Assembly: GCA_973895155.1 (NCBI GenBank)
Contig: OZ316894.1
Coordinates: 12,772,001 to 12,836,000 of the forward strand
Length of the DNA stretch: 64,000 bases
From: Marsupella aquatica
Lineage: Eukaryota > Marchantiophyta
Direction: 5' to 3'
Positions 25,825-37,514 of this stretch are shown piece after piece (within the stretch, counting starts at the first letter, position 1; each line of letters opens with the position of its first letter). The notes under the pieces are model-generated. The model searched no databases and was not told where the DNA came from. It saw only the letters and a list, made by a program, of their open reading frames with translations. Made by a program: the position numbers and the translations under genes.

Positions 25825-26015
25825 TGTTATAACTCCAAAATACTATGAAATTATGATCATCCTTCTTTGATCAATCGAATAAGTAGAAGATGACTCAAAA
25901 TGGAGGAGTCTCTTCTATACAATATGGTTAGGGTAGTTATTCCTAAGCATACCCTTTGGATTCTCTAATCATATCCTTTAAGGTCTCCTTTAAGGATTAT
26001 CCATATATTACAACA
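25825..26015 (-). repeat. Copia 3' LTR (191 bp)
   Basis: Aligns over its whole length with 31139-31328. I count three substitutions and one single-base indel, all but one near the LTR end at tgttataactcc versus tgataaactcc. The polypurine tract abuts its inner end. Confidence 0.95.
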
Positions 26016-26287
26016 CTCCCCCTAGATTGCTAAAATTGATAATTGTTTGCAATCTTAATGACTAATATTGGGGGAATCCTATATTAACCTCTTTGTAGCA
26101 TTTGATCATCAGGTGTAACCTCATTAAAAACCCGCTGCTTTCTTCTCGGGAAAAGAGTGTTACCACTTACATGTATAGATCAAAAGTTATCAGGTTAATT
26201 GTAAGTGTATTTGTGACCTAATGTATGGAAATCCTAATACGATAGGATGTCTAAGTGTATGTCTCGAATGGAATACTGGTTGGTTTC

Positions 26288-29200
26288 TTAGGGCGGATCT
26301 TTGAGTGTGGAAAGTCGACGTAGACCTATTCCTTCACAATGTGCGTTATGTAAGTGTCGGGGTAGCGGCTTTGTGAATATGTCGGCATGGTTTTCGTTCG
26401 AAGGGATCCAGACGACGTTTACTTGATCGCCATGTTGCTCGGCGGTGTAAAAGAATTTCGGGGCGATGTGTTTAATGCGGTCACCCTTGATGAATCCCAT
26501 GCTGATTTGATTCACGCAGGGTCGGTTGTCTTCGTAAATTGTTGTTGGTGCTGTTAGTGGGGGGGATCCGGCTGATGTATGAATGTGGTTAAGTAATTGG
26601 CGAAGCCAGATGCATTCGCGACAAGCTTCGTATAGGGCAATGACTTCAGCGTGATTTGAAGAAGTTGTGGTAAGTGTCTGCTTAGTGCTCTTCCAGGAGA
26701 TTGCCGTCCCTCCTTGCAGAAACACGTATCCGGTTTGAGATTTGGAATCATCAGGGTCGGATAAGTAGCCTGCATCAGCATAACCAACAAGTTCATTAGC
26801 GCTTGTGTTAGAGTAGTATAGTCCCATATCTATTGTGCCTTGTAAATACCTGAAAATTTGCTTTATGCCATTCCAATGGCGAATGGTTGGCTGAGAGCTG
26901 TGTCGAGCGAGCATACTGATTGCGAAAGCTATATCTGGTCGCGTCTAATTAGCAAGATACATGAGGGCCCCAATTGCAGAGAGGTATGGTTTCTCTGGTC
27001 CGAGCGTTACTTCTGAATCCGTTTTCTTATGAAAGATGTCTTTTGTAGGATCAATAGAGCGAAGGTCCATCGGTGTGGTCACTGGGTAAGATTTATCCAT
27101 GTTAAATTGTTTTAACACTTTGCGAGCGTATGTAGATTGATGAATGAAGATCCCACCAGGTAAAATTTCTATCTGTATACCCAGACAGTAAGAAGGTTCA
27201 CCGATATCTTTCATCTGAAATATATTCTTGAGAGATGAGATCGTATTCAAAGTAATCTTTGGAGTTCCGAATATACTGATGTCATCAACGTAAATTGCCA
27301 GGATGACAAATTCTTGTTCGATATGCTTAATAAATAAGCAAGGAGCTATTTCATTGTTAACAAACCCAAGTGCTAGCATTTCCGCTTTAAAGCGTTGGTA
27401 CCATATCCGTCCGCTCTGTTTAAGGCCGTATATCGAGCGGAGGACTTGTACAGCAAGTTTACTTTGAGGTTTCTTGCTGCTGATCTGTCTGTGCACTGAT
27501 ATAGCATGTAGATCTGTTTGTTTCATAGAAATAGCTTGGGTTGTTGTGCTTATATGGCCAGTTCGATCTGATTCAAGTTCTAATGCTTGATTCATCAATG
27601 TTAATTGCAGAGCTGTGGGCACTATCTGTGTAATGCCCGCTTTTAGATCGGGAGATAGTGGCAAAGTTCTCTCCCCCTGAATATGGAAATGAACTCTCTG
27701 AATGAGTTCAGGTGGAGTCTGCATGTATATATCTGTGTCTAAGGTGCCATAAAGATATGCTCTCACGACATCCAAGAGATGTAAAGTTAGTTTGTGAACC
27801 AAAGAGAAAGCAATTAAGTAACGATAGGTAATGGTGTCCATGACTGGAGAATATGTTAGATCATAGTCCTGTCCCCATATCTGTGTATATCCCTTGGCAA
27901 CTAAACGTGCCTTATGTCGGATGATTTCTCCTTGAGCATTCCTTTTTGTGACCAGCATAATTCTATATCCTGTTAGATGTTGAGCAGATGTTGGGTGACT
28001 AATTTGACCAAATACTTGGCGAGAAATCAAGGAATCGAGCTCTGAATTTATTGCTTTATTCCATAAGGGCCAGTCCTCGCGTTGTTGAGCTTCACGAACT
28101 GTGCGAGGATCGGCTAACTCTGAAGAGATGGTCTGTGATATCATCAGTGCAAAACAGTCATTCGTTTCTGTATCCTGTCGATTCCATATATTTCCGGTGA
28201 CTGCATAGTTGAGGGAGATTTCTTCATATTCATTCTTCTGTTGTACGTTTGATGTCATGGTAAGTAGTGTGGTAGGAGGACGTTTATTGCTTGCTGGTTT
28301 GTTCTTAGAACCAGGAGGACGTCCTCTCTTTGTTTTGGGTGGTACATGATTAGCTAATTGTTCATCAATGGTTATACGTGCAGGGACGTTGGCTGCTTCA
28401 ATATGTGATTTCGTCATCTGTGCAGCGTCATTGAACGCATCTGGCAGTTTTTCCATAATTTGGTGAAGGTGTAGTATCCTTTTGACCTCATCGTTTGCTA
28501 ATGGTGTTCTTGGATCATTCCAGAAGGGATTTTGTGTTTGCCATTGTAGTTGAGTTGGCTTAGGCGTAACTGGGAGGTTCACTGTGCTAAGGGTAGGAAA
28601 TATATCTTCTCGAAATTGACAATCATTGTAGCGAGCTCTAAAGGTGTCTGCAGTTGTTGGTTCTAGATATCTAATTATAGAAGGAGAGTCAAAACCAATG
28701 TATATACCTCTGTGTCTTTGAGGTCCCATCTTGGTCCTCTTGGGTCCCAATATGGGTACCATGACTAAGCAGCCAAAGATTTTGAGGTGTGATACGTCAG
28801 GAATGTTACCGTAAGCTAAATGATGTGGTGTATATTTGTTGAAGGCGGATGGCCTGTATTTTAATAGAGCAGCACTGTGTAGGACAGCATGTCCCCAGGC
28901 AGTTAGCGGAAGCTGGGTATTCATTAATAATGGGCGTGATATCATCTGGATATTTTTGATGAAGGACTCTGCCGTTCCGTTTTGGAAGTGAACATAAGCC
29001 ACTGAATATTGTACTGTTATTCCAAGTGTAGTGCATAGGTCATTAAAAATGGGTGATGTGAATTCGCCTGCATTATCAATTCGAATCCTTTTGATAGGCG
29101 AATTAGGGAATTGTGTCCGTAATCTAAATATTTGTGTAAGAAGGCGGGCAATCACCAGATTGCGGGTAGATATCAAGGATACTTGGGACCATTTGGTTGA

Positions 29201-30988
29201 GGAACAAATCATGACTAGGAAAAAGCGGAAGGGACCACTTGGTGGTTCGATAGGTCCACATACGTCCACATTTAGTTGTTCCAGGAAAGCCGGGATTTGA
29301 TTCACAGTCTTGGGTACTGACGGTCTGATTTGTAGTTTGCCTTGTGCACATGCGAGGCAGGGCGATTTCATGGAATTTGGGCGGACTGTTGGAGGAATAC
29401 CTCTGGTATCTTGTAGGATGCGTTGATACATTGAGGTGCCTGGGTGGCCCAGGCGACAATGCCACAACTCTGTGATTGTTGTGTTTAGAATATTTGTTTG
29501 GAAACTCTGTATTGGTGCAGCATATAGTCCAGGTGGGTGATAAGGTAGAATCTCGTGGATGCGGGAGTTATGTCCGTCTTCTGTGAATATTTGTAAGGAG
29601 TTATCTTCATTGCCTGGTGCAGATCGAATATGGTAGCCATTTTTCCTGATATCATGAAAACTTAATAGGTTTCTTGTGGCCCCTGGGGCATATATAGCGG
29701 ATTTTATTTCGATTATAGTGTTGTTAGGGAGGAGTAACTTTGCAGGGCCGTGGCCTTCTTCTAATGCATTGATGCCTGTGATAGTGGTGATTGGGCGGCT
29801 GGAGGGAAATATCTGTTGGAAATATCGTTTGTCCTTCAATATGGTATGAGATGTGCCGCTATCCAGTATGCACATATTATAGTCTGTGAGAGAAGGTTCA
29901 GAGTGTGTATCTATGACCAGGTTGGCCTCTGTTAATGGTGTGATATTCGTATATTCAGAAAGATCTTCATCAATTTCCAAGTAGTTATTGACCATCGTGG
30001 TATTTGCTGTTGCTAGGCTTGCTTGGTATAATTTGACCAGATGGTTTTGTACCCGACAGTCTCTTTCAATGTGGCCTGTGCCTCCACATCGAAAACATTT
30101 AGTAGTGGAAGTCCGGGAGGCTCGTGTCCACGAATTCTTACGAGGTTGGTATGAAGGCCTCGTATAATTATTTTGGCGTCGTTTTGTAAATTGGGTGTTT
30201 CTGAATCTTTGTAGTCGATTACCCTGGTTTCCAGTAAACCGGCTCTTGCCCTTGTATTTGTGTTGCGCCTGCGAAGGCGTAGCCATGTATTGAGACTCTG
30301 CTCTAGGGATTGTGCCTGGTGGTCTCAACTTTGTGTTGCTGATGAGTAATAAATCATTCTTTTCCGCCAATAGCATGACTGCGATTAGATCAGCATACTC
30401 GGTGAAGTGCATTTGTCTGTATTGCTGAGATAGTGTCATGCTTGCTGCAGGGAAAGTAGACAACGTTTTCTCTATTCGATCGGATTCAGATATTGGGTGT
30501 CCGCATACCTTCAATTGAGAGGTGATGCGGAATAACGCACTATTATAACTAGCAATAGTCGGATGGTCAAGTACACGTAAATGTATCCAATCATTGCGTG
30601 CGGATGGGAGAGAGATCAATCTTAAATGGTCATAGCGTCTGTTTAATGCGTCCCATAGAGCTCGAGGGTTATATTCGTCCAGGTACTGAGTTTGTAGATC
30701 GGAGTCCAAATGGTGCCGGAGGATAAATATTGCTTGAGCTTTTGTCTGTAGATTGCCATGGTGATCAGCGAGAATTGTGTCTCCAATTCCCTTAGCATTT
30801 AGCACAATTTCGGCATTCTGTGACCAAGAGAGGTAGTTAGACCCGTCAATTTTGAGGACAGGGAATTGTAATTTTTCCATGGCAGTAAATTGTGTGGAAT
30901 ACTTGGAAGTACTGTATGCTCTGTATCTTTCTTCGAGCTTTGTGGCTGTATTGCGGCGTTGTCGTTGATCCTTGCGCGTTTTAGTCAA
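26288..30988 (-). pseudogene. Copia gag-pol polyprotein interrupted by one in-frame TAG
   Basis: One reading frame of about 1,566 codons broken only by TAG at 26947-26945; codons before (YLAN) and after (TRPDIAFAI) are the usual RT/RNase H linker. The upstream part is 1,347 residues. Visible in order: gag with CCHC knuckle CFRCGGTGHIERDC, protease CILDSGTSH, pre-integrase LWHCRLGH with CLAC, integrase with DVCGP, RIDNAGEF and TAESF (DDE), RT with DVVRAYLYG and catalytic YVDD, then RNase H with VGYADAGYL and SSNHAEV. A likely native start is MEKLQFPVL at about 30880, inside the longer ORF. An unusually long stretch of about 95 residues separates IYMQTPPEL from YGLKQSGR. The element could still be mobilised in trans; its own product would lack RNase H unless TAG is read through. 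Confidence 0.93.
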
Positions 30989-31138
30989 GAATTTGGCAAA
31001 AAAAATGTCAACTGCTGTCTCCGTGTCTCTCTGATATTAGGGATCGTGTTGAAATCAAAATCCCCATGAAAAAAAATATATATACTCCCACAATCGAGAA
31101 GGGAGTTTGCATTTGCTCAGGAATGGAGGCGAAGGTGC

Positions 31139-31328
31139 TGATAAACTCCAAAATATTATGAAATTATGATCATCCTTCTTTGATCAATCGAATAAGTAGA
31201 AGATGACTCAAAATGGAGGAGTCTCTTCTATACAATATGGTTAGGGTAGTTATTCCTAAGCATACCCTTTGGATTCTCTAATCATATACTTTAAGGTCTC
31301 CTTTAAGGATTATCCATATATTACAACA
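31139..31328 (-). repeat. Copia 5' LTR (190 bp)
   Basis: Partner of 25825-26015; in minus orientation this is the promoter-bearing LTR. The near identity indicates a recent insertion. Confidence 0.95.
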
Positions 31329-31333
31329 AATAT

Positions 31334-33700
31334 CAGGAAAAATCAATGTCAATTTGACAATTCTGATTATTTTTTTAATTTAAACTCAAAGTTTTTAGTA
31401 TTCGTGAATAGGTGCTTTTATCGAAGCCAATTGAGCGAAGGAAATACTACAAACTGGCATATACACACATACGGTGTGACGAATTCCGAGTTTTGTTGGC
31501 AGAGGATTCTCGTCTCTACTACAGGCTTACAGTACAATGAGAGTGCGGCTTAACGCTGCAGACAAGCAGATTTAGCCAGGCAATTGGGAAGATGAACAAG
31601 ATCTACTGGAATTTGGACTATCCCGTTCATCTGCGATGGACAGGGAGAGAGATATGCCGCTGTCTTCTTTCCAGAATAAGTTCGATTATTTTGGTGTAAG
31701 AAACCTCGTCATACGAACCGGAAAATGGGGAGGGATCACATTGTCATTGCTATTCCTACCAGAGGATGGGATCTGGAAACTGCATCTTTAATAGGATTGG
31801 TATCTCTTCTGTTGACAACATTGTTGACTTCAGAAACATAACTTGGAATCATCGCTTATCAGAGGCTCATATTCTACCCATCGGGCGCATCAGGCTCTCA
31901 AAATAGAAGTGTCATAGTGACGCTTGAAGGAGCCTGCTTATTATTCTGACCTATATGAGCTCTTGTATCAATGCTTTGCAAGATGTGGGTATCAGCATTT
32001 TTCCAGTCTCGTGAATTGACTGACGGGTCAATTCTTGCGTACACTCCGCGTGACACAGCTTACGAATAATGTAAAGAGTTCCATTTTGATTATGTCAGAG
32101 CTGTTCCAGTTGGTTATTAGCAGGGAATGCAGGCAAATATTCCTGATGAGTCTGCTGCTCAAGAAGATGTTCCAGGGCGTCGTGATTATACTGGTTATGC
32201 GTACACGCTAAATGTCTCACACCAAATTCCATCTCACTATTTCAACCATCTAAAGCAGACTTCTTTGCAGTTTTAAGTACCACTGTTGTCTCGTAACGCT
32301 AGACTCTGGGAAGGAACTTATCCAGATTGGAAGATTCAATAACAATTCATTTACGAATTTTTTCCTTGTATTGTGTCAGCTGTAAGGACACAAACTTTCA
32401 CGGACACTTAGAGAATCTCACACGCCCAGAAAATCTCTGAAGATTCTTTTGTTTCTCTTGAATTTTATCCCAGAGCGCCATTTGAGAAGTAATGACACAA
32501 GGGGCCCGTTCGGATTTGTCAAATCGGGTTTCAAAAAACGTTGGCAAGGACCATCAGCTTGACGGTTACTCTGATCTGGTATTGCAGGATTGATTGTCCA
32601 CCACTTGGTAGAAGCTGACAGGAAAAATGGATTTGCAGCGGTACAGCAAGATGTTGTTCACGAGTGCAGGGCAGAGGAAACTATGATAACTGCGGCTCTA
32701 ACTTCAAGCTTTCCATAAACACGCCCAATCTTTATATCAAGCTTCCAAAAACAGTGTCGCCTCCTCAGCTTAGAACAGGACTGCACAAGAAGTAGTTAAG
32801 TTGAAACATGCACGGCATCACCAATTCTACATCTTAAACAACCTGGTCCTAAGAAGAAATGTGGGGAACCTTCAACCTCCATTTCAATTCCTGTCCAAAG
32901 AAGCCCCAGTGATATTCTAGAAACCCAGCCTGTATGTTTAGTTGTGCGCTCAAGTTGTACTGCATATACCCGACCACAGCTTTTGAAAATACCATTGACT
33001 TAAGACATTGCTGGATGTAAGAATGTTCCAGCTGATTGACAAATGGGGAAGGCAGCTTAGGGTTTCTTGTCAACTCCTCTCCATTGCAAAATAATTATCA
33101 CACAGAATTCTACTTGTAGCAGGCTGCAAAAGCTCATCACATGTTGATTTCTCAATTAAAATTTGCACAACAATTCGAGTAGAACATCAAAAACTGTGGC
33201 CGGCAGTCAGCTGAAGCCTCATCGGCTGATGAGTTCTACAGCAGTAATGGTCTAGAAGCGCCGACTCCGTGATTCTCAATGCCGTGGGAGAATATGATAC
33301 CCGCTAGAACATTACCCGACTGCGACATTATCAACGTATGACATAAACCGATGGCTGCCTCCCACTACAAGTAGAGAGAGAGCTGTAGCTATACAAGAAT
33401 AGACACTAACCTACCAGTGTTTCATTTTCATCTCATGGTTAAGGATGGCACAAAATAGATTCCGGGCTGATATCGATCCACGTGATCATTAAAGAAACCT
33501 CAGGTACAAAGCATCACTCGGACAGCTTCCTCATTGACTCCATTGTAAGCTTCAGGACCAGCTGCTATATTTGTATGGAATCTCGCCGACTCTCCTTTCT
33601 AGAAGCGACAGAACAAAACCATTGAAGCTAATCACATGCGGTTTCGCTGGCCACATTAATACAAGGAGAAACTGGAATCAAGAAAATCAAGAACACAGTC
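31334..33700. other. Intergenic DNA, possibly a decayed coding relic
   Basis: No intact gene. One plus-strand frame from 31269 to about 32280 contains nine stops but has protein-like stretches between them (for example ...VPGRRDYTGYAYTLNVSHQ near 32170-32230). The number of stops is not far below chance, so a relic is only a suggestion. The part after 32.9 kb may include the 3' UTR of the trihelix gene. Confidence 0.3.
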
Positions 33701-33789
33701 TCCCCGGTCATGGCGTTCAAAGAGACCAAACGTAATGTGAAAGCTTACTCAAACAAGACCTACCTTCACCTGCACAATTACAAGTGGGA

Positions 33790-34773
33790 TTACAGCTTCT
33801 TCATGATCTCAGACGTAAACATGCGAAGGGAGGCAGAGAATTCCTGCAGTGCTCCTGAAATGTCGGCACCAATTTTCTCTGCTTGTGCAAGCTGCTCGGC
33901 GTTTTTCTGTCGTTCCAGAGCAAGCTGCTCGGAATGCTTCTGCCGTTCAAGCGCAAGCTGATCAGCATGCCTCTGCCGTTCAAGTGCAAGGAATGCTTCC
34001 TCATGGGAGCTTCTCCTAGAAGATGCAGCTGTCACTGCCTTTAGAAATTGATTCGTTAGCTTGGTGAACTGATCCTCGCTTTTTTCCCGTCGTCCGCGCT
34101 TCCATCCTCTCTGCTCGGAGACGCTAGGTGTAGTATCAACCGTTGTGCAATTGGGATCACTCCTTAGTCCCTGTTCTCCGTGGCTAGAACCATCATCATC
34201 AGCTCTGGCCTGTGCCAATGCCTGTTCCCCTCCAATCGGGCTTCCGTCACTGACACGCGTGATTTCTTCTTCGTCGAGGTTCGCAGTCAATTGTGACTCC
34301 TGCTGGGCACCTAAGTTGGGCATGCTCTCATCCCCTATGTTATCCATGAGATGGTCCGGATCAAGATTTGTAGTCCTGTGATTGGGAACCCAAACGACCA
34401 TGGCTTCATACCATTCATGCAAAAAACTTAGAGGCAACTTCCTTTTCTTCCTCTCGTCAGAACTCTGCTCGAAATACCCCAACTGTCCGCTCGAGATCTG
34501 TTTCTGGTAGTCGTATACTTTCTTGAAGTCCGTCATCAACTTTTCCCACCTCTTCTTGCATTGACCAGCCTTCCTATGCACACCTTCTCTCCCACAGAAC
34601 TCTTCCACTTCCTTCCATCGATGTTCGGCCAACCTAAATTTGTCACGTGGCTTTCCAAAGGTAGTCCTCTCAGCCTCAAATCGCTTCGCCGCTATAAGAA
34701 CCAGCAAATCGGACGTCTTCCATCGGGCTTGTTGTGCATCCTTCAAAGCTGCTCCAGAAATATTTCCATCCAT
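33790..34773 (-). CDS. Trihelix (ASR3-like) transcription factor, 327 aa
   Basis: The start is the ATG opening MDGNISGAAL, the first in frame after a strong acceptor (tttttttag at about 34804), so an intron in the 5' UTR is likely; the upstream in-frame codons are probably intronic. Residues about 16-95 form a trihelix Myb/SANT-like DNA-binding domain with spaced Trp (RWKTSD, HRWKEVE, KKRWEKL), then a helix with KKRKLPLSFLHEWYEAMV at about 109-126. This order matches the plant trihelix subgroup of ASR3-type repressors as I recall it. An acidic, Ser-rich linker follows, then an exact 11-residue repeat (ALERQKHSEQL type, three copies) forming a coiled coil that probably mediates dimerisation. 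No frameshift or stop was seen. Nuclear; targets unknown. Confidence 0.82.
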   Translation of the reverse strand: MDGNISGAALKDAQQARWKTSDLLVLIAAKRFEAERTTFGKPRDKFRLAEHRWKEVEEFCGREGVHRKAGQCKKRWEKLMTDFKKVYDYQKQISSGQLGYFEQSSDERKKRKLPLSFLHEWYEAMVVWVPNHRTTNLDPDHLMDNIGDESMPNLGAQQESQLTANLDEEEITRVSDGSPIGGEQALAQARADDDGSSHGEQGLRSDPNCTTVDTTPSVSEQRGWKRGRREKSEDQFTKLTNQFLKAVTAASSRRSSHEEAFLALERQRHADQLALERQKHSEQLALERQKNAEQLAQAEKIGADISGALQEFSASLRMFTSEIMKKL

Positions 34774-35990
34774 TTGGACTTTGTTTTCTTGGACTAATCT
34801 AAAAAAATTAGGCAAAACAGAAAGGCAGAAAGTATTATCACACTGGGGTTCAATGGAAGTCAACGTCCATAGCGATAACGGCAGGCGAAAGAATTCTCAA
34901 ATATGGCCTGCCGTAACGAGAGTCCCTAGGTCAGGTTACGAAAAATTAAGAGCCAATTCCACGGCTAAAGCTGCAAATCTACAGGACAAGCACCTGAAAC
35001 AAATGCTGGTAATCTCAATACCAAAGCTGAGACGACCGTCTCAACAAAACATAGATCATAATGCCAAGTGAAAGATCAACTTCAAGTAGATTTTGGCACT
35101 GCCAGGAAACAAATTGACACCCCAGTTCGTTCGTACGCACAGTGCACCACACGAAATAGAGACGCATCATATATTTATGCACATGATTGTCCAAACACAA
35201 TTCGTCTTGCTTAACATACACACTTGTATCAGAAAAGTAACAAGCCATCCTAGATGGAATAATCCATTCCAAACTTTACAAAGTTTTCGTGCCTCATGAA
35301 GGCCGTCACCGCCTAGCATGCAACCCTTTGAAGTAGAGTTTACCTTACTTGGGGGAAGACCATCGATCGAGACACCGATGGTGCCTCTGCGGCTGGACCG
35401 ACAGTGCAAGTCCCGAGTGACGTTGTTTCTGTTCTTATCTAGTTTCTAAAAGCCTCCACCCAGAAGTGCATCCTCTTGCGACGCTGCTGCTTTGCTTTCT
35501 CCGACCCACATGAAGCCCACTCAAGCCCTATCACCCGCACATCCTTCTTGTACAAATAGCATCTCAGAAACTCCTTCCGCGAGCTTCTCTAAGCGCACTT
35601 GCGCTCTCTGTTCTCACCTCTGTGTGTCTGTCAACCGTGCTTGGTGTTGATTTGTTGAGACTATGTTGTGTCTCGCTTTCTGTGTCTTTCGGTGTGACTC
35701 TCTGTGATCTGTCATTTGATCGAATTTGCTTGTTTCCCTCGTTGACAGCCCCTCGCACTCAGTGATTCGATGACACTGGCGGCCTCTCTCTCGCCGTCTA
35801 TCTGCGCGTACGTATGGAAAAGTGATTACTTTGATGCAACTCCGACATCCCTCCGGTACAGTGGAGTAAACCGTCGGGCACCATTTTAACTGATTACTTT
35901 GATGGAACTCGGACATCCCTCCGGTACCATGGAGGGCACCATTTTGCTGACGTGGACAGTCAAACTACCCACACATTATACGGTTGATAT
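34774..35990 (-). promoter_or_regulatory. 5' UTR intron, leader and promoter of the trihelix gene
   Basis: A candidate donor (cccaa|gtaagg on the minus strand, near 35350) with the acceptor at about 34804 would make a 5' UTR intron of roughly 540 bp. The upstream leader is CT/GA-rich (35560-35760). A tandem duplication of about 60-68 bp (tgattactttgatg, acatccctccggtac) lies at 35823-35949 and may carry repeated regulatory sites. No coding sequence is supported. Confidence 0.4.
35823..35949 (+). repeat. Two-copy tandem repeat upstream of the trihelix gene
   Basis: Copies start at 35823 and 35891 (tgattactttgatg). The second lacks about 9 bp present in the first. Both contain gacatccctccggtac and gggcaccatttt. 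Confidence 0.85.
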
Positions 35991-35996
35991 TAATTA

Positions 35997-36757
35997 ATCC
36001 GTGTACCCCATGTTATTCTAGAAACTGAAATCTAGATGTAACTCCAAATCTAAAGAAAAAAAATTCAAAAATATATAAATCAATGTTTGACATTTGAAAT
36101 AGCTGCCAAACTTACCAATACAACCATAATTAATATTAAATACAAAATCAATTTTTAGAACTAAATTTATCAATGTTAAATTCATTAAAAAGCTAAATAA
36201 ATTTTAGAAATTATAATCTCTTTAGTACTCTATAAAATCTATTAATTTTAGTTTCATTCTCATGAAAGGGGTCAACATTTAAGGGGTATAACAAAAATTT
36301 CTATTCACATTAGAGATTATAAAATCATGGGTAAAATCTATTTTTCAAAATTACTTACTCAATTCTTATCGAATGGTGACAATGTTGAGCTCATCAGGAT
36401 AGTCTCTTCAAGATCTTTCCAACGCCATATTATACGCGAGTTTTTATTATGATTGGACTCAACAATGTCAAATCAAAAATTGTTGTAAATTATGTTTTGA
36501 ATAAAATCAAAATGGAAATAAAACCGTTATTGGGAGTAGTTTTACCTCAATTTTTTTGTCTTTTGATTTGCATATCAGTTTTTTTTACATTCTTTTTTAC
36601 GGCATGTCGTCCCAGTTTTTACAGCAAAGTTTCACAAACACGAATGTAGAAGTTAATTTTATCCAAAAACAAATTTTTTCTTGTTTGCGGCGTGCCATGA
36701 TGAGGTGGCGTGCTGTGGAGCCAGGAATTTTGGAAAGGACCTCTAATGGGGGTCCGT
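35997..36757. mobile_element. Short-TIR non-autonomous DNA element, copy C
   Basis: The right end (36670-36757) matches copies A and B almost throughout its last 85 bp, ending ggacctctaatgggggtccg. The left end ccgtgtacccc is a diverged version of cgtggacccc. The interior is very AT-rich with no coding sequence. Confidence 0.5.
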
Positions 36758-37148
36758 AATAAATTGCCCCAAAAACTCAAAATCATAATTCACATTCCAG
36801 TTGATTTCTCGGGAAAACTTCCCAACACTTATTCACGGTGTGTATTATGTTATAAATAAAATATAAATAATGAATGCATCATATTATGCAATATGCATTT
36901 TTCCATATGTGCATGGTACTAAGCATGAGAGATCATCTAGAGGCCCATTAATCCCTCAAATTGTATTTAGTACGACAGCGGGCAGTTAAGGGCACCACGC
37001 TGCCTGCCCAGCCAAAAACAACCTTTTAGGCCCACCCTTGTTCCTCCCACTCTCGATGCCCTCCTGGTGCCTTAAGGTACAGTTGCTCACTGGGCCTTGC
37101 ACTAGCCTATCGCCATATCCAGTCCCAAAATCCAGGAAAAATCCACTG

Positions 37149-37234
37149 CCCGTAATCACGCATGGAAATGTGATAATATATAGTGTGTGCCCAGTAATCA
37201 CACATGGAAATGTGATAATGTATAGTGTGCACCC
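37149..37234 (+). repeat. Two-copy tandem repeat, about 41 bp
   Basis: taatcacgcatggaaatgtg at about 37153 is repeated as taatcacacatggaaatgtg at about 37195, followed in both by ataat(a/g)tatagtgtg. Confidence 0.85.
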
Positions 37235-37268
37235 ACTGATGTAAAGTAAATAATTAGGTCGTGGACCC

Positions 37269-37388
37269 CTTGAACGCCTGAAAGTCCACCTTCCCATTAC
37301 CGTCCGCATCGACTCCCTTGATCATCTGCTGACACTTCTTATAACTATGTCCTTCTTTCATGCCCAGGTTGTTCAACACCATGCATCT
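37269..37388 (-). pseudogene. Captured fragment of a calmodulin-like (EF-hand) gene
   Basis: The minus strand encodes VLNNLGMKEGHSYKKCQQMI followed at once by KGVDADGNGKVDFQAFK, an EF-hand linker plus last EF-hand as in plant calmodulin-like proteins. Loop positions 1, 3, 5, 6 and 9 are D, D, N, G, D, but position 12, normally Glu, is Ala, so calcium binding would be impaired. The frame stops making EF-hand sense exactly at the element end ggggtcca. A possible splice acceptor (gtgcag) precedes it. No start codon, no other EF-hand nearby: a fragment, not a gene. Confidence 0.75.
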
Positions 37389-37514
37389 GCACGTAGACGA
37401 GGCCCTTACTGAACCTTGCTAAGCTTGCTTCTCTTTCGTTCGCTCGTGCCTCATGCATTGGACAATCTAACAATAGCAAGAGGCATCACCGAGTTAGGAA
37501 CTGCAATGATGACG

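Larger units (their letters stand above)
25825..31328 (-). mobile_element. Ty1/Copia LTR retrotransposon, nearly intact
   Basis: Complete element: two LTRs of about 190 bp, starting TG and ending CA, flanked by a perfect 5-bp target duplication AATAT (25820-25824 and 31329-31333). Coding runs on the minus strand, so the right LTR is the 5' LTR. Domain order gag, protease, integrase, RT, RNase H defines the Copia class. A polypurine tract taggggggag-like (taGGGGGAG on the minus strand) abuts the 3' LTR at 26016-26024. No canonical iMet primer site TGGTATCAGAGC follows the 5' LTR. It lies about 0.7 kb upstream of the flavoprotein start, so it could affect that promoter. Confidence 0.95.

Noticed and set aside
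31100-31140. Canonical iMet primer-binding site next to the Copia 5' LTR
   Set aside because: The first bases inside the LTR (gcaccttcgcctcc on the minus strand) do not match TGGTATCAGAGC; a different primer or half-tRNA priming cannot be judged here.
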